From NCBI RefSeq assembly GCF_964355755.1, contig NC_092675.1:14771312-14835311 (forward strand): a stretch of 64,000 bases of DNA, written 5' to 3'. The notes under the pieces were generated by a model. That model did not search any database and was not told the origin of the DNA. It worked only from the letters and a program-made list of their open reading frames with translations. This document shows positions 21,739 to 31,600 of this stretch, in pieces. The translations under genes were made by a program, and so were the position numbers. This DNA is from Antedon mediterranea (lineage: Eukaryota; Echinodermata; Crinoidea; Comatulida; Antedonidae). The first letter of the stretch is position 1; the number at the start of each line of letters is the position of its first letter.

Positions 21739-23938
21739 ACTAGGTGGGCCGGCGCTAGTTCCGTTTCGCACCTGTCATTTATTTCGACTCAAAATTTGTT
21801 CAGTAACTTTATCGTGAGTACCACACCTTGGAATTAGGCCTCAAAAATACTTTTATGAAGGAGATCACACAAAAAGTAACAAATAAATCCTTTAAATTGA
21901 TGAATTTACAGACGTGTTTCTCGCACATCGGCATGAATTTCGCATACTCCATGTTCAATGTTGTTGTTTCTATGGAGCGCCAAAGGAACAATCATAATAG
22001 AGGGCTAAAAACTCAGTATAATGCGTACATATTTAATGCATTTATTGGTGAAAATTACGTTCAATTTTAACATATTTTGTCAATGTCAATGCAGCAAAAA
22101 TGTTACTATTGATACTGTACATGGTTTTCGCAGTTATTGTTAACTTTTAAGAATGAAAATCAACAAATTCATCATCATATTACACTCTTAGTCTTAGGCT
22201 AGGTAGTGATGCTGATTTATGCCTAGGGTCGGTTGATATTTGAAAACAGCACATTACTACGCTCGCGCTAAGGTCAAATTTTCGTTCGCCAAAATGGCGG
22301 AAGGTTTTGACAAACATTAGCCAAATTGAAAATCCTTTAGCCAAATTTAAAAAACCATAAAAATTCGAAAAAATGTTTATTAAATAAATAATGTATTATT
22401 ATTATTAGGTATCCCAATGAACCTGATTTTCGTTACTACGATTTTAACACGTTCGTGAAATTTCAAAAAGTGACGTGTCTTTGAAGTTAAAAATATACTA
22501 TTTCTTATGTACCCATGAGAATAAAAATTATATGGAAAGAACTTGTTTAAGGGATTATTTTTATATATTTATAATCTATGTTTATTAAATATTTTAATAG
22601 AAAACGCGAGTCGAAATCCGCGCCCTAAAAATAACTTTGGAAAACACCTACCCATTTTCGGCTTTAAATACTCTTTATTTTGATATGTAAATCGGTTATT
22701 ATTATTATGTACATCCGCCTCAAATGTCAATTTTAACGATAAAAATTGAAGTCTTTCTCATTATCAAAATCTGGCTAATTTAGTATTGAATTGAAGCTAA
22801 TTTATATTTCTGTTTGATAAAACACATCGTTTTATTTGACTTTGCGTGGACCTCGTGCGAAGAGGCCAACAAGACCAACCCCTGAAAAAAATAATCCTTA
22901 CCATAAATATCAGTGTTTACCATTTTCCTTACGGGGGATTCAGTTCTCCGCTTATTACTAAATTACCGTCGCCCAGGCAATGTGCATGGTATGCATGTAT
23001 TAGCGCGTTAATTAATGATTGGATAACCCCCGCAGTGGACTGTTCCATTTTCTGAACTAGTCTTCGCCGCACACGAGGCATGTCGCCACTCATCATGGAA
23101 TATTTGCTTCGAAACATCAATTTTACTGATATATGTTTCTGTTTACATTTTCTTCTCGAAATTCATTTTCTACGTCGAAGAATAGGGACTTCCCCTTTTA
23201 TTCGCTCATCATGTCGACGACGGCCGGCCACGAACCAATCACATTAACTGTGTGTCATTAAAACGTCATCGAGGCACGCTCTGCGCATGTTTAAACAGAA
23301 CTAAAAAAATGAACACGGCAATCATGACGTCGTCACATAAAATGCTGTGGTGGTAAAAGGTGTACCCGAGTCAGGAAGTACCGAAGTGTGGCGAATTCTC
23401 GCTCCCATAAGAAGTCACGCCGACCGACCAGGCTAGGCTTGGAAATGTATTTTCGCCAATTTGGCGAACGAGGCAATAATTATTTTCGCCAAATGGAGAC
23501 TCCAGTCGCCATTGGCGAATTGGCGAGCGGTTAGCGCGAGCGTAGCATTATGATTATTAACAGTAAAATGTTGCAGCATTTTTATTGAAAAAATATATTA
23601 AAATTAAACGTCTATTTCAATAATATTAATAGATGCATTAAACAGAAGACGCATTCCACTGAGTTTTTAACCATCTATTATAGTTGCTCTTTTGGCGCTC
23701 CATAGAAACTAAAATATTGAACTTCGTGTATGCTAAATTCGCGAACGGTATGCGAGAAACATGTCTGTAAAATCATCAATTTAAAGGATTTATTTGTTAC
23801 TTTTTATGTGATTTTTCTTCATAAAAGTACTAATAATGAGGCCCAATTTTAAGGTGTGGTATTCAAGTTACTTAAATTTGGAGTGAAATGGAAGTCGAAA
23901 TAAAAACAGGTGCGAAACGGAACTAGCGCCGGTGAGGC
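21739..23938. mobile_element. 2.2-kb element with long (~450-550 bp) inverted repeats
   Basis: The left arm (about 21743-22290) and right arm (about 23490-23938) are inverted copies. Examples are GGCGCTAGTTCCGTTTCGCA on the left against its complement at 23911-23930, the GGATTTATTTGTTACTTTTT block, the TTTGGCGCTCCATAGAAAC block, and ACGCTCGCGCTAA against TTAGCGCGAGCGT at the inner ends. CTACTACT occurs just outside both ends (21731-21738 and 23939-23946) and may be an 8-bp target duplication, though it is low-complexity. The interior has no transposase frame. It lies in MED26 intron 1. Confidence 0.75.
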
Positions 23939-24357
23939 CTACTACTCTATCATCTAGCCTAGGCTAGGCCTAGCCTAGCAAGGCCCTTAGCTCAACTCAA
24001 GAATACTGAATGAAGAATACTGTACTGAGATTGTCAGACATTGCATTGTTGTATTGACTAAAAATGGATGGAAACAAACAAGAAGTAACAAGTTATAATA
24101 TGGCCTAAAAACTTGAATTGGTAATTTAATAGTTGTGTCTAGGCTACTCTTCGAAGCATGTTATCCCAGCTAGCTCACCCGGCATTGGTATTGAACAGCC
24201 CATTGCCTGTGTTTTGTACAGCAATTGAGTTAATCTGCGCAGTATAGATCAGTGTGTGGCCAGACAGCACACACTTCACACGAAGGTAGAAATTGCTCCT
24301 CTACAAGATGACCTTTTTAAAGAAATATGGGCACAATTTTAATTTCAAAGTTCTTAC

Positions 24358-24420
24358 ATTCGCATCTTGATCGATTGCACTTTGCAGTTTTTCCTTGATC
24401 TGTTGCGCGGACAGCGGCAT
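24358..24420 (-). CDS. MED26: MED26 exon 1 (start codon exon)
   Basis: Minus-strand translation from the ATG at 24420 gives MPLSAQQIKEKLQSAIDQDA then N, and a GTAAGA donor follows at once. The QQIxxKLxxAID pattern matches the N-terminal helix of animal MED26. Joined to exons 2 and 3 it completes one TFIIS N-terminal-type domain. The intron to exon 2 is about 6.5 kb and full of repeats. An alternative longer frame through the same bases, in another phase, does not match any domain. Confidence 0.85.
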
Positions 24421-24539
24421 TTGACCGAAAATCGGCGGTCAAACTCAGCCGTGTTGTTGCGGCTGCACAACGAAGGCCCTTGGTAGACATTACGGCAATT
24501 TCCCTCCGCAAGAGCGCTGAATTCTGGGATACACTATGG

Positions 24540-24610
24540 GATGGCCGGATCTCCGATCATGACGTCAACTGACGGAAGTTTCCGAAGATGACGTAAATCT
24601 TTCATCCGAA
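24540..24610 (-). promoter_or_regulatory. Candidate MED26 promoter with CRE-like sites
   Basis: A perfect CRE palindrome TGACGTCA (24560-24567) and a half-site TGACGTAA (24589-24596) lie 140-180 bases upstream of the MED26 ATG. A GGAA (ETS-type) core sits between them. Local G+C is raised relative to the surroundings. No TATA box is obvious. TGACGTCA also occurs in dispersed repeats elsewhere in this window, so the site alone is not proof. Confidence 0.4.
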
Positions 24611-24747
24611 TAATGCAAATGATAATAATTGGAATGATTCATTTTATAACAGGTAAATTACATACTGTCTGAGACGATGAGGGCAGTATTCTCACAGAAG
24701 TTCATTCATCACTCATTTGGTCAAAATCATTCTCAATAAAAAGGGAT

Positions 24748-25345
24748 TAAACAAGAAATATTTCTCGCTTGTTGACGTAACAGTTTTAAAGATATATTGT
24801 CCCCCTGAAAAATATTTTTTATTTCAAATTTGTTTTTGAATGTGTCATTTTATTGTCACATAATAGTTATTATTCATGTTACCAAACAATTATTTACCTG
24901 AAAAAAAATGTAATTTAAAGCAAAAAATACTTAAATTGTTTGTCAGACAAAGGTTTTGGGGTTATAATTTAACGTTTCTTTTCTCTTTTTATAATGATTA
25001 ATGTGAATACATTTTTTTTTACAGAAGTGAATAACTTTTGTATTTGAAGTAAAATACAACAAGAATTCATACTTTGATATGTCATAATTGTGCAATTGAA
25101 ATTGAAAAATAAACAAGAAATATTTCTTACAAAAAACGCTGCTCGCTTATTGAAAAATATTTTTTATTTCAAATGTTTTTTAATGTGTCATTTTATTGTC
25201 ACATAATAGTTATTTTGCCTGAAAAAAATGTAATTTAAAGCAACAAATACTTAAATTGTCTGTCAGACAATGGTTTTTGGGTTTCTTTTCTTTTTTTATA
25301 TGTGAATAAATATTATATTTTTGTTACAGAAGTGAATACTCAATT
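24748..25345. repeat. Two-copy tandem duplication, ~360-bp period
   Basis: The segment from AAACAAGAAATATTTCT through GTGTCATTTTATTGTCACAT and TGTAATTTAAAGCAA to TACAGAAGTGAAT occurs twice (about 24748-25035 and 25108-25345), with small indels. No reading frame is conserved between the copies. Confidence 0.8.
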
Positions 25346-26155
25346 TCTGTCACTTTAGTTAATTTTATTGCTAAGGTCAAATCTGGGGGTCACTTCATCA
25401 CCCTAGATATTTCAATTGTGAAGTATCCTATTACAAACACAAACTTTAATGGACTGTTTGATAATAATTCAATGAATATCTGACAGTGAATATACCAGAA
25501 ATGCTTAGGGATTTGTAATTTTAGCATGACATGTCCTAATAGACTCTTTCCCAGACGTTTTTTGGTCTACTGTGAATCAATAAATCATAGTGGAGTTTCC
25601 ATTTTCACAAAACTGTCTGTCCTTAGAACTATAACTGCTGCTTGCTTTAGCTTCTGATTGAGTAGTCCTAATGGGACGTAGCGGGCTAGAGCAGCAGCGT
25701 GAAAATACTGAATATGTAAAAGATGATGTGCTTATTAAATAATTTAAATAAAACTGATGTCTAAATAATATTGTAAACTATTGTAGAAATAAGACGAGTA
25801 GACCAAATGATGCTTTAATACTAATCAGTTTATTGTTTCAACTCTTACGATCATGTGCGTGTCTGGGGATCGCATAACGGCATGTCGTGACCCGTATGAT
25901 AAACAACTTTAATAAACAATGAAAATGACTTTAAGAACATCGATGTTCTACAAATATTACTTTATTATACTAAACAGACTCAATTTCTGTCACTTTAGTT
26001 AATTTTATTGCTAAGGTCAAGTCTGGGGGCCACTTCATCAAGCCGAGATGCTTCAAGTGGTGAACAAATTGTATTCTATTACAAACAAAAACTTTGCTAT
26101 TATATAGACTGTTTTGATAATAATTCAATGGTTATGTGACAGCGAATTACAGTAT
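25341..26155. repeat. Direct repeat pair, ~640 bp apart
   Basis: CAATTTCTGTCACTTTAGTT with the following 130 bases occurs at about 25339-25490 and again at 25980-26150. The second copy has small insertions. The bases between contain a diverged copy of dispersed repeat A. Confidence 0.8.
25540..25715. repeat. Dispersed repeat family A, diverged copy 2
   Basis: It contains CTCTTTCCCAGACGTTTTTT near the head and GGGCTAGAGCAGCAGCGTGA near the tail, matching the order of motifs in the copies at 13215 and 43255. The middle is substituted or replaced. Confidence 0.5.
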
Positions 26156-26264
26156 TATAATATCGGTCAACAACCAAAATAATGTTTTGATTATTTGACA
26201 GTGAATGATTATAATACTGGCCTAGGTTGACAGCAATAACAAAGGCCCTGTTTCTGCTGCCAAC

Positions 26265-26450
26265 TAAATACCGTATATTATACGGTATTTTTTGAATACC
26301 GTATATATACGGCGCTCATAAAAAATATACCGTATTTTGTATACCGTATTTTCCCCACAAAATTTGTGGAAAATATACGGTATTTTCAAATTTATACCGT
26401 ATTTTATGTACCCGTTTCTGCTGCCAATAAAAAATACCGTATTTTTTTTT
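26265..26450. repeat. Cluster of TACCGTAT / ATACGGTA palindromic words
   Basis: At least ten ATACCGTAT or ATACGGTAT words occur in both orientations within about 180 bases. The phrase GTTTCTGCTGCCAA introduces two successive blocks (about 26249 and 26404). The array can fold on itself extensively. It looks like a palindromic minisatellite or the end of a foldback element. Confidence 0.65.
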
Positions 26451-26505
26451 TACATGACAAAAAGTCACCATTCGTGTTTTTATTTTCTGTCGCTGTTAGC
26501 TGCTT

Positions 26506-26558
26506 TACACTTCCTAGAGGGTGAGCTCGCTTCGCTCGCTCCCCCTCTAGGAAGTGTA
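26506..26558. repeat. 16-bp perfect hairpin with GCTCGCTTCGCTCGC loop
   Basis: TACACTTCCTAGAGGG and CCCTCTAGGAAGTGTA are exact reverse complements around a loop containing GCTCGCTTCGCTCGC. The same loop word occurs at about 28453 and 28714, and a variant at 49868. Confidence 0.7.
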
Positions 26559-27025
26559 GACAATGGTTCTCGGAATGATAATGTTCTCCTTATACATTTT
26601 CTGTCGGTTACCATTATTGAAAATGCTTGACATTCGTAAAACTAAGCTACTTTGTTTCACAGTGTTTTAGATGATTAATAACATTTTAAAGTATAGTTTT
26701 TATTGTTTGGTAGGGCCCTTTGCAGGCCCGTATCCAGGGGGGGGGGGTGCGTTGGGTGCAGACGCACCCCCACAAGTCCCAAAAGGTCCACTATTTCCTC
26801 GGTTGGTATTTTTTCTTGTCTTGTTTAACTAAAGACAATATCATTATATATATACAAAATTTACATTATCAATGGTATACAAACAAAAATATGCTAATAT
26901 AAAATGAAAAAATACCGGTAATTAAATTACGGAATCTGAACTGACTACAAACTCGATGTAAAACATGCGCAGTCGATCATGTGACGACAAGCAATAGCTT
27001 AGCGCTTCATGTACGCGGTACGCGG

Positions 27026-27650
27026 TATAATATACAGTAAAAACGTTCGCGTTCACTTCATATAGCTTCAGCGCCTAGAAAACCACGATGTTCCATTGAC
27101 CGTGAGAGTACGTCAGAGGGCTAATATGCACTTTTATGCATTCATTATTGCCAGCGATCTAACTTACTAATAAACATTAGCTAGGTACGCACTTGTCTGG
27201 CGGTATCCTTTTGTACGAATCGTTCAACGTTGGGTCGAGACGCGTGATATCAAGTTTCATCCAGGGACCAAAATGTGTAATGTAGTTATTTTCCAGGCGA
27301 AGTTTACCGACGGTTACCGAAGGGAACACGTGTACTTTTTGTCGGGGAATATAATATACAGTAAAAAGCGTTCGCGTTCACTTCGTAGCTAGCTTCAGCG
27401 CCTAGAAAACCGCGACGTTTCATTGACCGTGAGAGTACGTCAGAGTGATAATATGCACTTTATATGCATTCATTATTGCCAGCGATCTAACTTACTACTA
27501 AACAATAGCTAGGTACGCACTTGTCTGGCGGTATCCCTTTGTACGAATCGTTCAACGTTGGGTCGAGACGCGTGATATCAAGTTTCATCCAGGGACCAAA
27601 ATGTGTAATGTGTTATTTTCCAGGCGAAGTTTACCGACGGTTACGTCGTG
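27026..27650. repeat. Two-copy tandem duplication, ~325-bp period
   Basis: Copies at about 27026-27332 and 27350-27650 share long exact runs such as GCCAGCGATCTAACTTACTA and GGGTCGAGACGCGTGATATC. They differ by a few percent and small indels. No reading frame is conserved. They might be terminal repeats of a collapsed element, but they are almost adjacent. Confidence 0.85.
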
Positions 27651-27974
27651 TACTGCGTCGACGTACGCTACACTACAGCAAAAACGAATTATGTTAATTG
27701 TTCGTTTGTTCACCAATTTTTTAATTTACAAGTAACCTTCTGTACCGTGGGGCACCTAAAATAAATTTTTCATCTATTACTAAACAAAAAAACATGCCAT
27801 TTTCGCTTAGCCAACATTATAGCTATAGTTATTACATTTTCAATATCCTGTATGTCATGAATTTCTCACCACTCGGAAGTCCAGATGGTACGCATGCATA
27901 CACCTGGGAGGAATAAACTTTTTTCCCCGACTGAAAAAGGTCTACGCTTGCGTTTTTTAAGCCTCTAGGCCTGA

Positions 27975-28240
27975 TGTTTCCAAAGTATAAAATGCAATTT
28001 TTTGAAGACCTGCAGCTCTAGTTTTAAACATTTTCTTAGCTCAGCCCCAACAATAAAGCTGGTCATATTTCGAAGAACAAGAAGTACATTTTCCGAGACC
28101 TAGCATCTCTATTTTTCAAACATTTCTTAGCTCAGTCACAACCCATGATAGGGACTTATATATTTTTTTTCATGTTTTGAAGTATAATAAGTCCAATTTC
28201 CGGGACCTCCAACTCTATTTTTCTAAATTTTCTTTGAACT
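27975..28240. repeat. ~100-bp diverged tandem repeat, three copies
   Basis: Each unit carries a GACCT...CTCTATTTT(T)CAAA...TTCTTAGCTCAG-type block, at about 28008, 28099 and 28205, with an AAAGTATAA-type word between. The copies are strongly diverged. Confidence 0.5.
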
Positions 28241-28384
28241 TTTATTTTTTAAATTGAAAAATATGGATTGAAACAGTCATCGCGCATCGTTTTTTTGCAC
28301 GCAGTATTTTATTTATGCATTATAAAAAATGGAAAAAATGGCTACCCTAAATCTGATTAAAAAGACCTCAAATGACGCTAGAAC

Positions 28385-28530
28385 GCGTTGCTTCCGGGGG
28401 CTTCGCCCCCCTGGACCCCACCGGGGGCTCTTGGCGGCCCCTGGCCCTCAGCCTAGTGATGCTCGCTTCGCTCGCATAGCCCCCTCATCGGGGAATGTAG
28501 CCCCCGCGTCGGTAAGATCCTGGCGCCACC
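28385..28530. repeat. GC-rich hairpin repeat, copy 1
   Basis: GGGGGCTTCGCCCCC forms a tight hairpin. It is followed by TGGACCC, a GGGGGCTCTTGGCGGCC block, and GCTCGCTTCGCTCGC. The same order recurs at 28640-28740. At the right, the complement of GGGGTGGCGCCAGGATC near 28510 resembles a hAT-type terminus. Confidence 0.65.
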
Positions 28531-28639
28531 CCTGCTGAGTTGGCCTCATCATGAAAGCGTTAAGTTCTGGTGTCCATCGTTCAACTAGCCCAAGCCACAA
28601 CAGACAGTCTTACATCAGTCTTTAGAACGTCAAATAACG

Positions 28640-28745
28640 CAAATTTTTCCAGGGCCTTCGGCCCCTGGACCCTGACCGGGGGCCCTTGGCGGCCACCTGG
28701 CCCCCAGCCATTGTTGCTCGCTTCGCTCGCACCCCCCCCCCCCCC
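28640..28745. repeat. GC-rich hairpin repeat, copy 2
   Basis: GGGCCTTCGGCCCC replaces the hairpin of copy 1. TGGACCCTGACCGGGGGCCC, TTGGCGGCC and GCTCGCTTCGCTCGC then follow in the same order. The compensatory change in the stem (GGGGGC/GCCCCC to GGGCC/GGCCC) keeps the fold while the bases differ. Confidence 0.65.
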
Positions 28746-28779
28746 ATTATAAATGCTGCATACGGGCCTGCTTTGGGGA

Positions 28780-29090
28780 GGCGGAGGTCATTTGAGGGAG
28801 GTGCTTATTCGAGGGATATATGTTAAATTTTTTAGTTTTAATAATATGGTAACATTTATAATCAAATGAAATCCTCTAATACAGTAGATATGAAAAGTGG
28901 TAAAAAAGAATAACAAATGCTTGGTTAATTTTGTAGATAACAGTGCGGTGAATTCTACTACAAATAGTATAATTGTGTTATTATAAATGTGGATGGACGT
29001 TTATTGGATAGTTGGTTTGGGGGGGGGGGGGGTTTATTATTCAAAGTGATGTTTTATTGGAGAGGCGTTTATTCAAATGAATACCATCCT
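28780..29090. repeat. Dispersed repeat with GGAGGCG...TTTATT and ATAATATGGTAACAT
   Basis: The segment with ATAATATGGTAACATTTATA and ATCAAAT recurs at about 62555-62590. Both copies are preceded by GG-rich runs and a G(C/T)G-TTTATTC phrase. The present copy closes with GAGGCGTTTATTC near 29058, suggesting degenerate inverted ends. Confidence 0.5.
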
Positions 29091-29921
29091 AATAATTATT
29101 AATACATTATTTAATTTAATCATCTTTTGAAACTGCCGTAACAGAGTGGGCCCAATAAAGAAGACATTACGGCTTGCAACATGGGCAGACATCTCGGTCC
29201 TAACGGGACACAGGAAGATAGCCTACAGTTATTCCTGCAAGCTTACTCAATAAAACTCAGCTATCGGGATTTCACTCGAAAAATGTCTTATCATCAAATC
29301 TCCCTATGTAATTTTATAATACTATTCCCCACAATATATTCTGATTCTTTATGACGTATTTTTAATTTGATCTTTATTAATTTGCAGTATAATTTAACTA
29401 CTGTACCTTCACACACGCGTGGTATGTTTTAAAATAAACAAAAAACTGAAATGGCTATGACTCCTACTATCTGATTTTTTTTTCGTCTTCCAAAGGGACA
29501 CTGTATTGATTGATGGAAAGTGCCTGTTTCCAGTCACCTTTAGGGTCAAATCTATTATTTTAACTGCTCCCTTGTGTTTAAAAGAGAGAAAATATTTGAA
29601 ATCAGGTCGTTGCAAGGTGAACTTATCTTAAACCCGGAAATTACTTTGACCGGGAAGAATTGAAATTGAGAGGAAAATCTAATGTTGAAATCATAAATGT
29701 TGTTAAAAAACTCTTTATAATATCTTCCTAAGATATAAATATGGAACAATAGCGTCGGCGTGCACACTAATAATGTTATCAAATCTACGTTTCGCGGTAC
29801 ATCTCGGATAGATAAGGTAGGTATCCAAGGCGGAGATTTGTACCGAAGTTTTTGCATTGTGCTCGCCTATGTCAGAATTAACCATAATTTATATATAGAT
29901 GTATAGATATATTCGGCGAAA

Positions 29922-30219
29922 ATGTGGAGCGAAGACGTCACAGTTTTACTAAATAAATGTGTGTGGGGAAGCTAAAATGTCTGACCAACTAAAAGGTAAT
30001 AAAAGGGACAACCACATTTATAAAGACATTTCTAAAAAAATAAAGCAGGAGTATGAAATAGACTTGTCTCCAAAGCAAGTAAACTCAAAGCTGAAGAGCC
30101 TGCGAAAGCAGTACAACATTGCAAAATACAATAACTCGGGGAGGGAACAAATTAATTGTCCCCATTACGATGTTTTCTGTGCTCTCACAACATCTCTATC
30201 ACTAGGGCTAGGCTGTTGA
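29922..30219 (+). pseudogene. Myb/SANT-like (MADF-type) DNA-binding domain fragment
   Basis: Frame 29922 starts MWSEDVTVLLNK. After a one-base shift the frame at 29959 continues EAKMSDQLKGNKRDNHIYKD, ISKKIKQEYEIDLSPKQVNS and KLKSLRKQYNIAKYNNSGRE, ending QINCPHYDVFCAL. This is the three-helix Trp-rich Myb/SANT-like fold common in transposon-derived DNA-binding proteins. The shift between the two parts and the stop after 86 codons point to a pseudogene. A sequencing slip or a small intron cannot be excluded. Confidence 0.6.
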
Positions 30220-30261
30220 AAGTGAGACGTAAAACTTCCTTTATTGCGACTTCTTGCCAGA

Positions 30262-31600
30262 CATGGAATTAGATGTTGATATTAAAAAGAATTCTGCGCA
30301 GATGATAGACGGTGGTAATACCCTGCATATAGACATTGACAGAATGGCACAAAGTATCCATATGCCAACCATCCAGGTAGATAACAAATCTGAGAGGACA
30401 GTGGTCAGCTGTAATGTGCGACCACAGGAGGATGTGGATGATCATCTTGATAGTTTGAAAGAAAGTGTATTGATGCCGACAACAGAGAATCTTTCACAAT
30501 GCCCAAGTGACAACAATAGAAATAGATGGTGAATGCACAGAGAAGGGAGATCCAACTGTTGGTGGGCTCACAAGAGGAAAAGGAATGTCAGAAAATCAGC
30601 GAAAAGTGTGGGTTGTGTCAATGCCAGCATGTGCAAGCACTAATGAAGCTATGCAGAAGTAAAGTGATGTGTCATATCACCATGGAGAAATCAGTCCTAA
30701 CTGATTTCTCCATGGTCATATGAAACTAGTGACCAGCACAACAGATGTAGGAGATACATATCAGCTTATCACCTACCTGACAGAAAGAAGTCCTTTTGTT
30801 GAGAATAACTCACTATTTAATATAGCTAATGGCATGGCAGCGCAAGAAGGACTCAATGTTGAAAGATCAAGAGAAATTGGGGAAAAGATTATTTCATCAA
30901 TAGTTGGAAAATTTGTAGAAGATTTCAAATTCCGAAAAGCTGACCAAGCAGTCACACTAAGGTATTGGGTAAATCTGTTATGGTTCATCTCCAGCTGTTA
31001 TTCCAGCGACTTATTAGGCCTACTATTCGAGATCGCTACTAAGGAGTGCCATCTCTTTTCAATTATGAACTCTGTAGTTATCCTCCTGCATTGTTTGATT
31101 CATCTCCCACTGCAACCAAAGAAGGTAGTCCTAGCTGATACCATTTGTAAAGCTATGTTAGAAGAGCAACGCAAACCCAGTGAAGAGACCCAGTATGTTC
31201 TTGATGGTATCAGCGTTACAGTGCACTTCACAGTTTGTGAAAAAATCTCCAAGGGAACCTCACATGTGGAGCCCCAAACATTGCCACCAACCTCTGCAGC
31301 TGCTGTTTATCACAGCCTCTGTGTGTATTTTCGAATAATGCAATGGAAAAGATCAAACAGAAATATGAAGCCAGAGGAATGGGGTTGGCATATTGTAGAT
31401 GGTAAATATCTACCTAAGCAGACTGATAAATCCCCAGCACCATCTGAACTGCTGAATGTTATCTGCTGTGGTTGCAAGACCCAGTGCAATACGTAAAAGG
31501 TGTACTTTTTGACACGGTCTCTTCTGTAGTGATGTGTATAAAGACTGCAGAGGAATAAGCTGCATGAATTCCGAGCCACCAGACTTACGTGAAAATTAAT
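30262..31600 (+). pseudogene. Broken repeat-encoded protein with Cys-rich C terminus
   Basis: An acidic N-terminal part (30262-30530) shifts frame near 30505 into GGLTRGKGMSENQRKVWVVS and MPACASTNEAMQK. The frame at 30720-31496 has YLTERSPFVENNSLFNIANG, EIGEKIISSIVGKFVEDFKF and SEETQYVLDG. It then jumps to PQTLPPTSAAAVYHSLCVYF and KPEEWGWHIVDGKYLP, ending ICCGCKTQCNT. After a further shift, Cys pairs continue (DCRGISCMNSEPPDL) to about 31597. I recognise this as a protein family repeated in many invertebrate genomes, usually near mobile elements; its function is unknown to me. The join after YVLDG suggests that a large internal segment is deleted. A palindrome sits inside it at 30678-30714. 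Confidence 0.6.
30671..30721. mobile_element. 37-bp palindromic insertion with 7-bp direct repeats
   Basis: GTCATAT at 30671-30677 and 30715-30721 flanks a core. In the core CATGGAGAAATCAGT faces ACTGATTTCTCCATG across a 4-base loop, with three extra bases (CAC) on the left. The core ends are the same as those of the palindrome at 33645-33672. It interrupts the broken coding region described at 30262-31600. Confidence 0.6.

Larger units (their letters stand above)
26722..28771. mobile_element. Possible TIR-bounded composite repeat (GCAGGCCCGTAT ends)
   Basis: GCAGGCCCGTATCCA followed by a G-run opens at 26722. Its inverse, a C-run followed later by ATACGGGCCTGC, closes at 28771. Three T residues lie outside both ends. 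Inside are a two-copy 325-bp tandem duplication, a roughly 100-bp tandem repeat and two GC-rich hairpin units. The short ends could also be two independent insertions of one repeat in opposite orientations, so the composite is tentative. Confidence 0.4.

Noticed and set aside
24317-24511. 64-codon minus-strand protein overlapping MED26 exon 1
   Set aside because: It is a shifted frame over the MED26 start exon; the MPLSAQQIKEKL frame with its GTAAGA donor explains the region.
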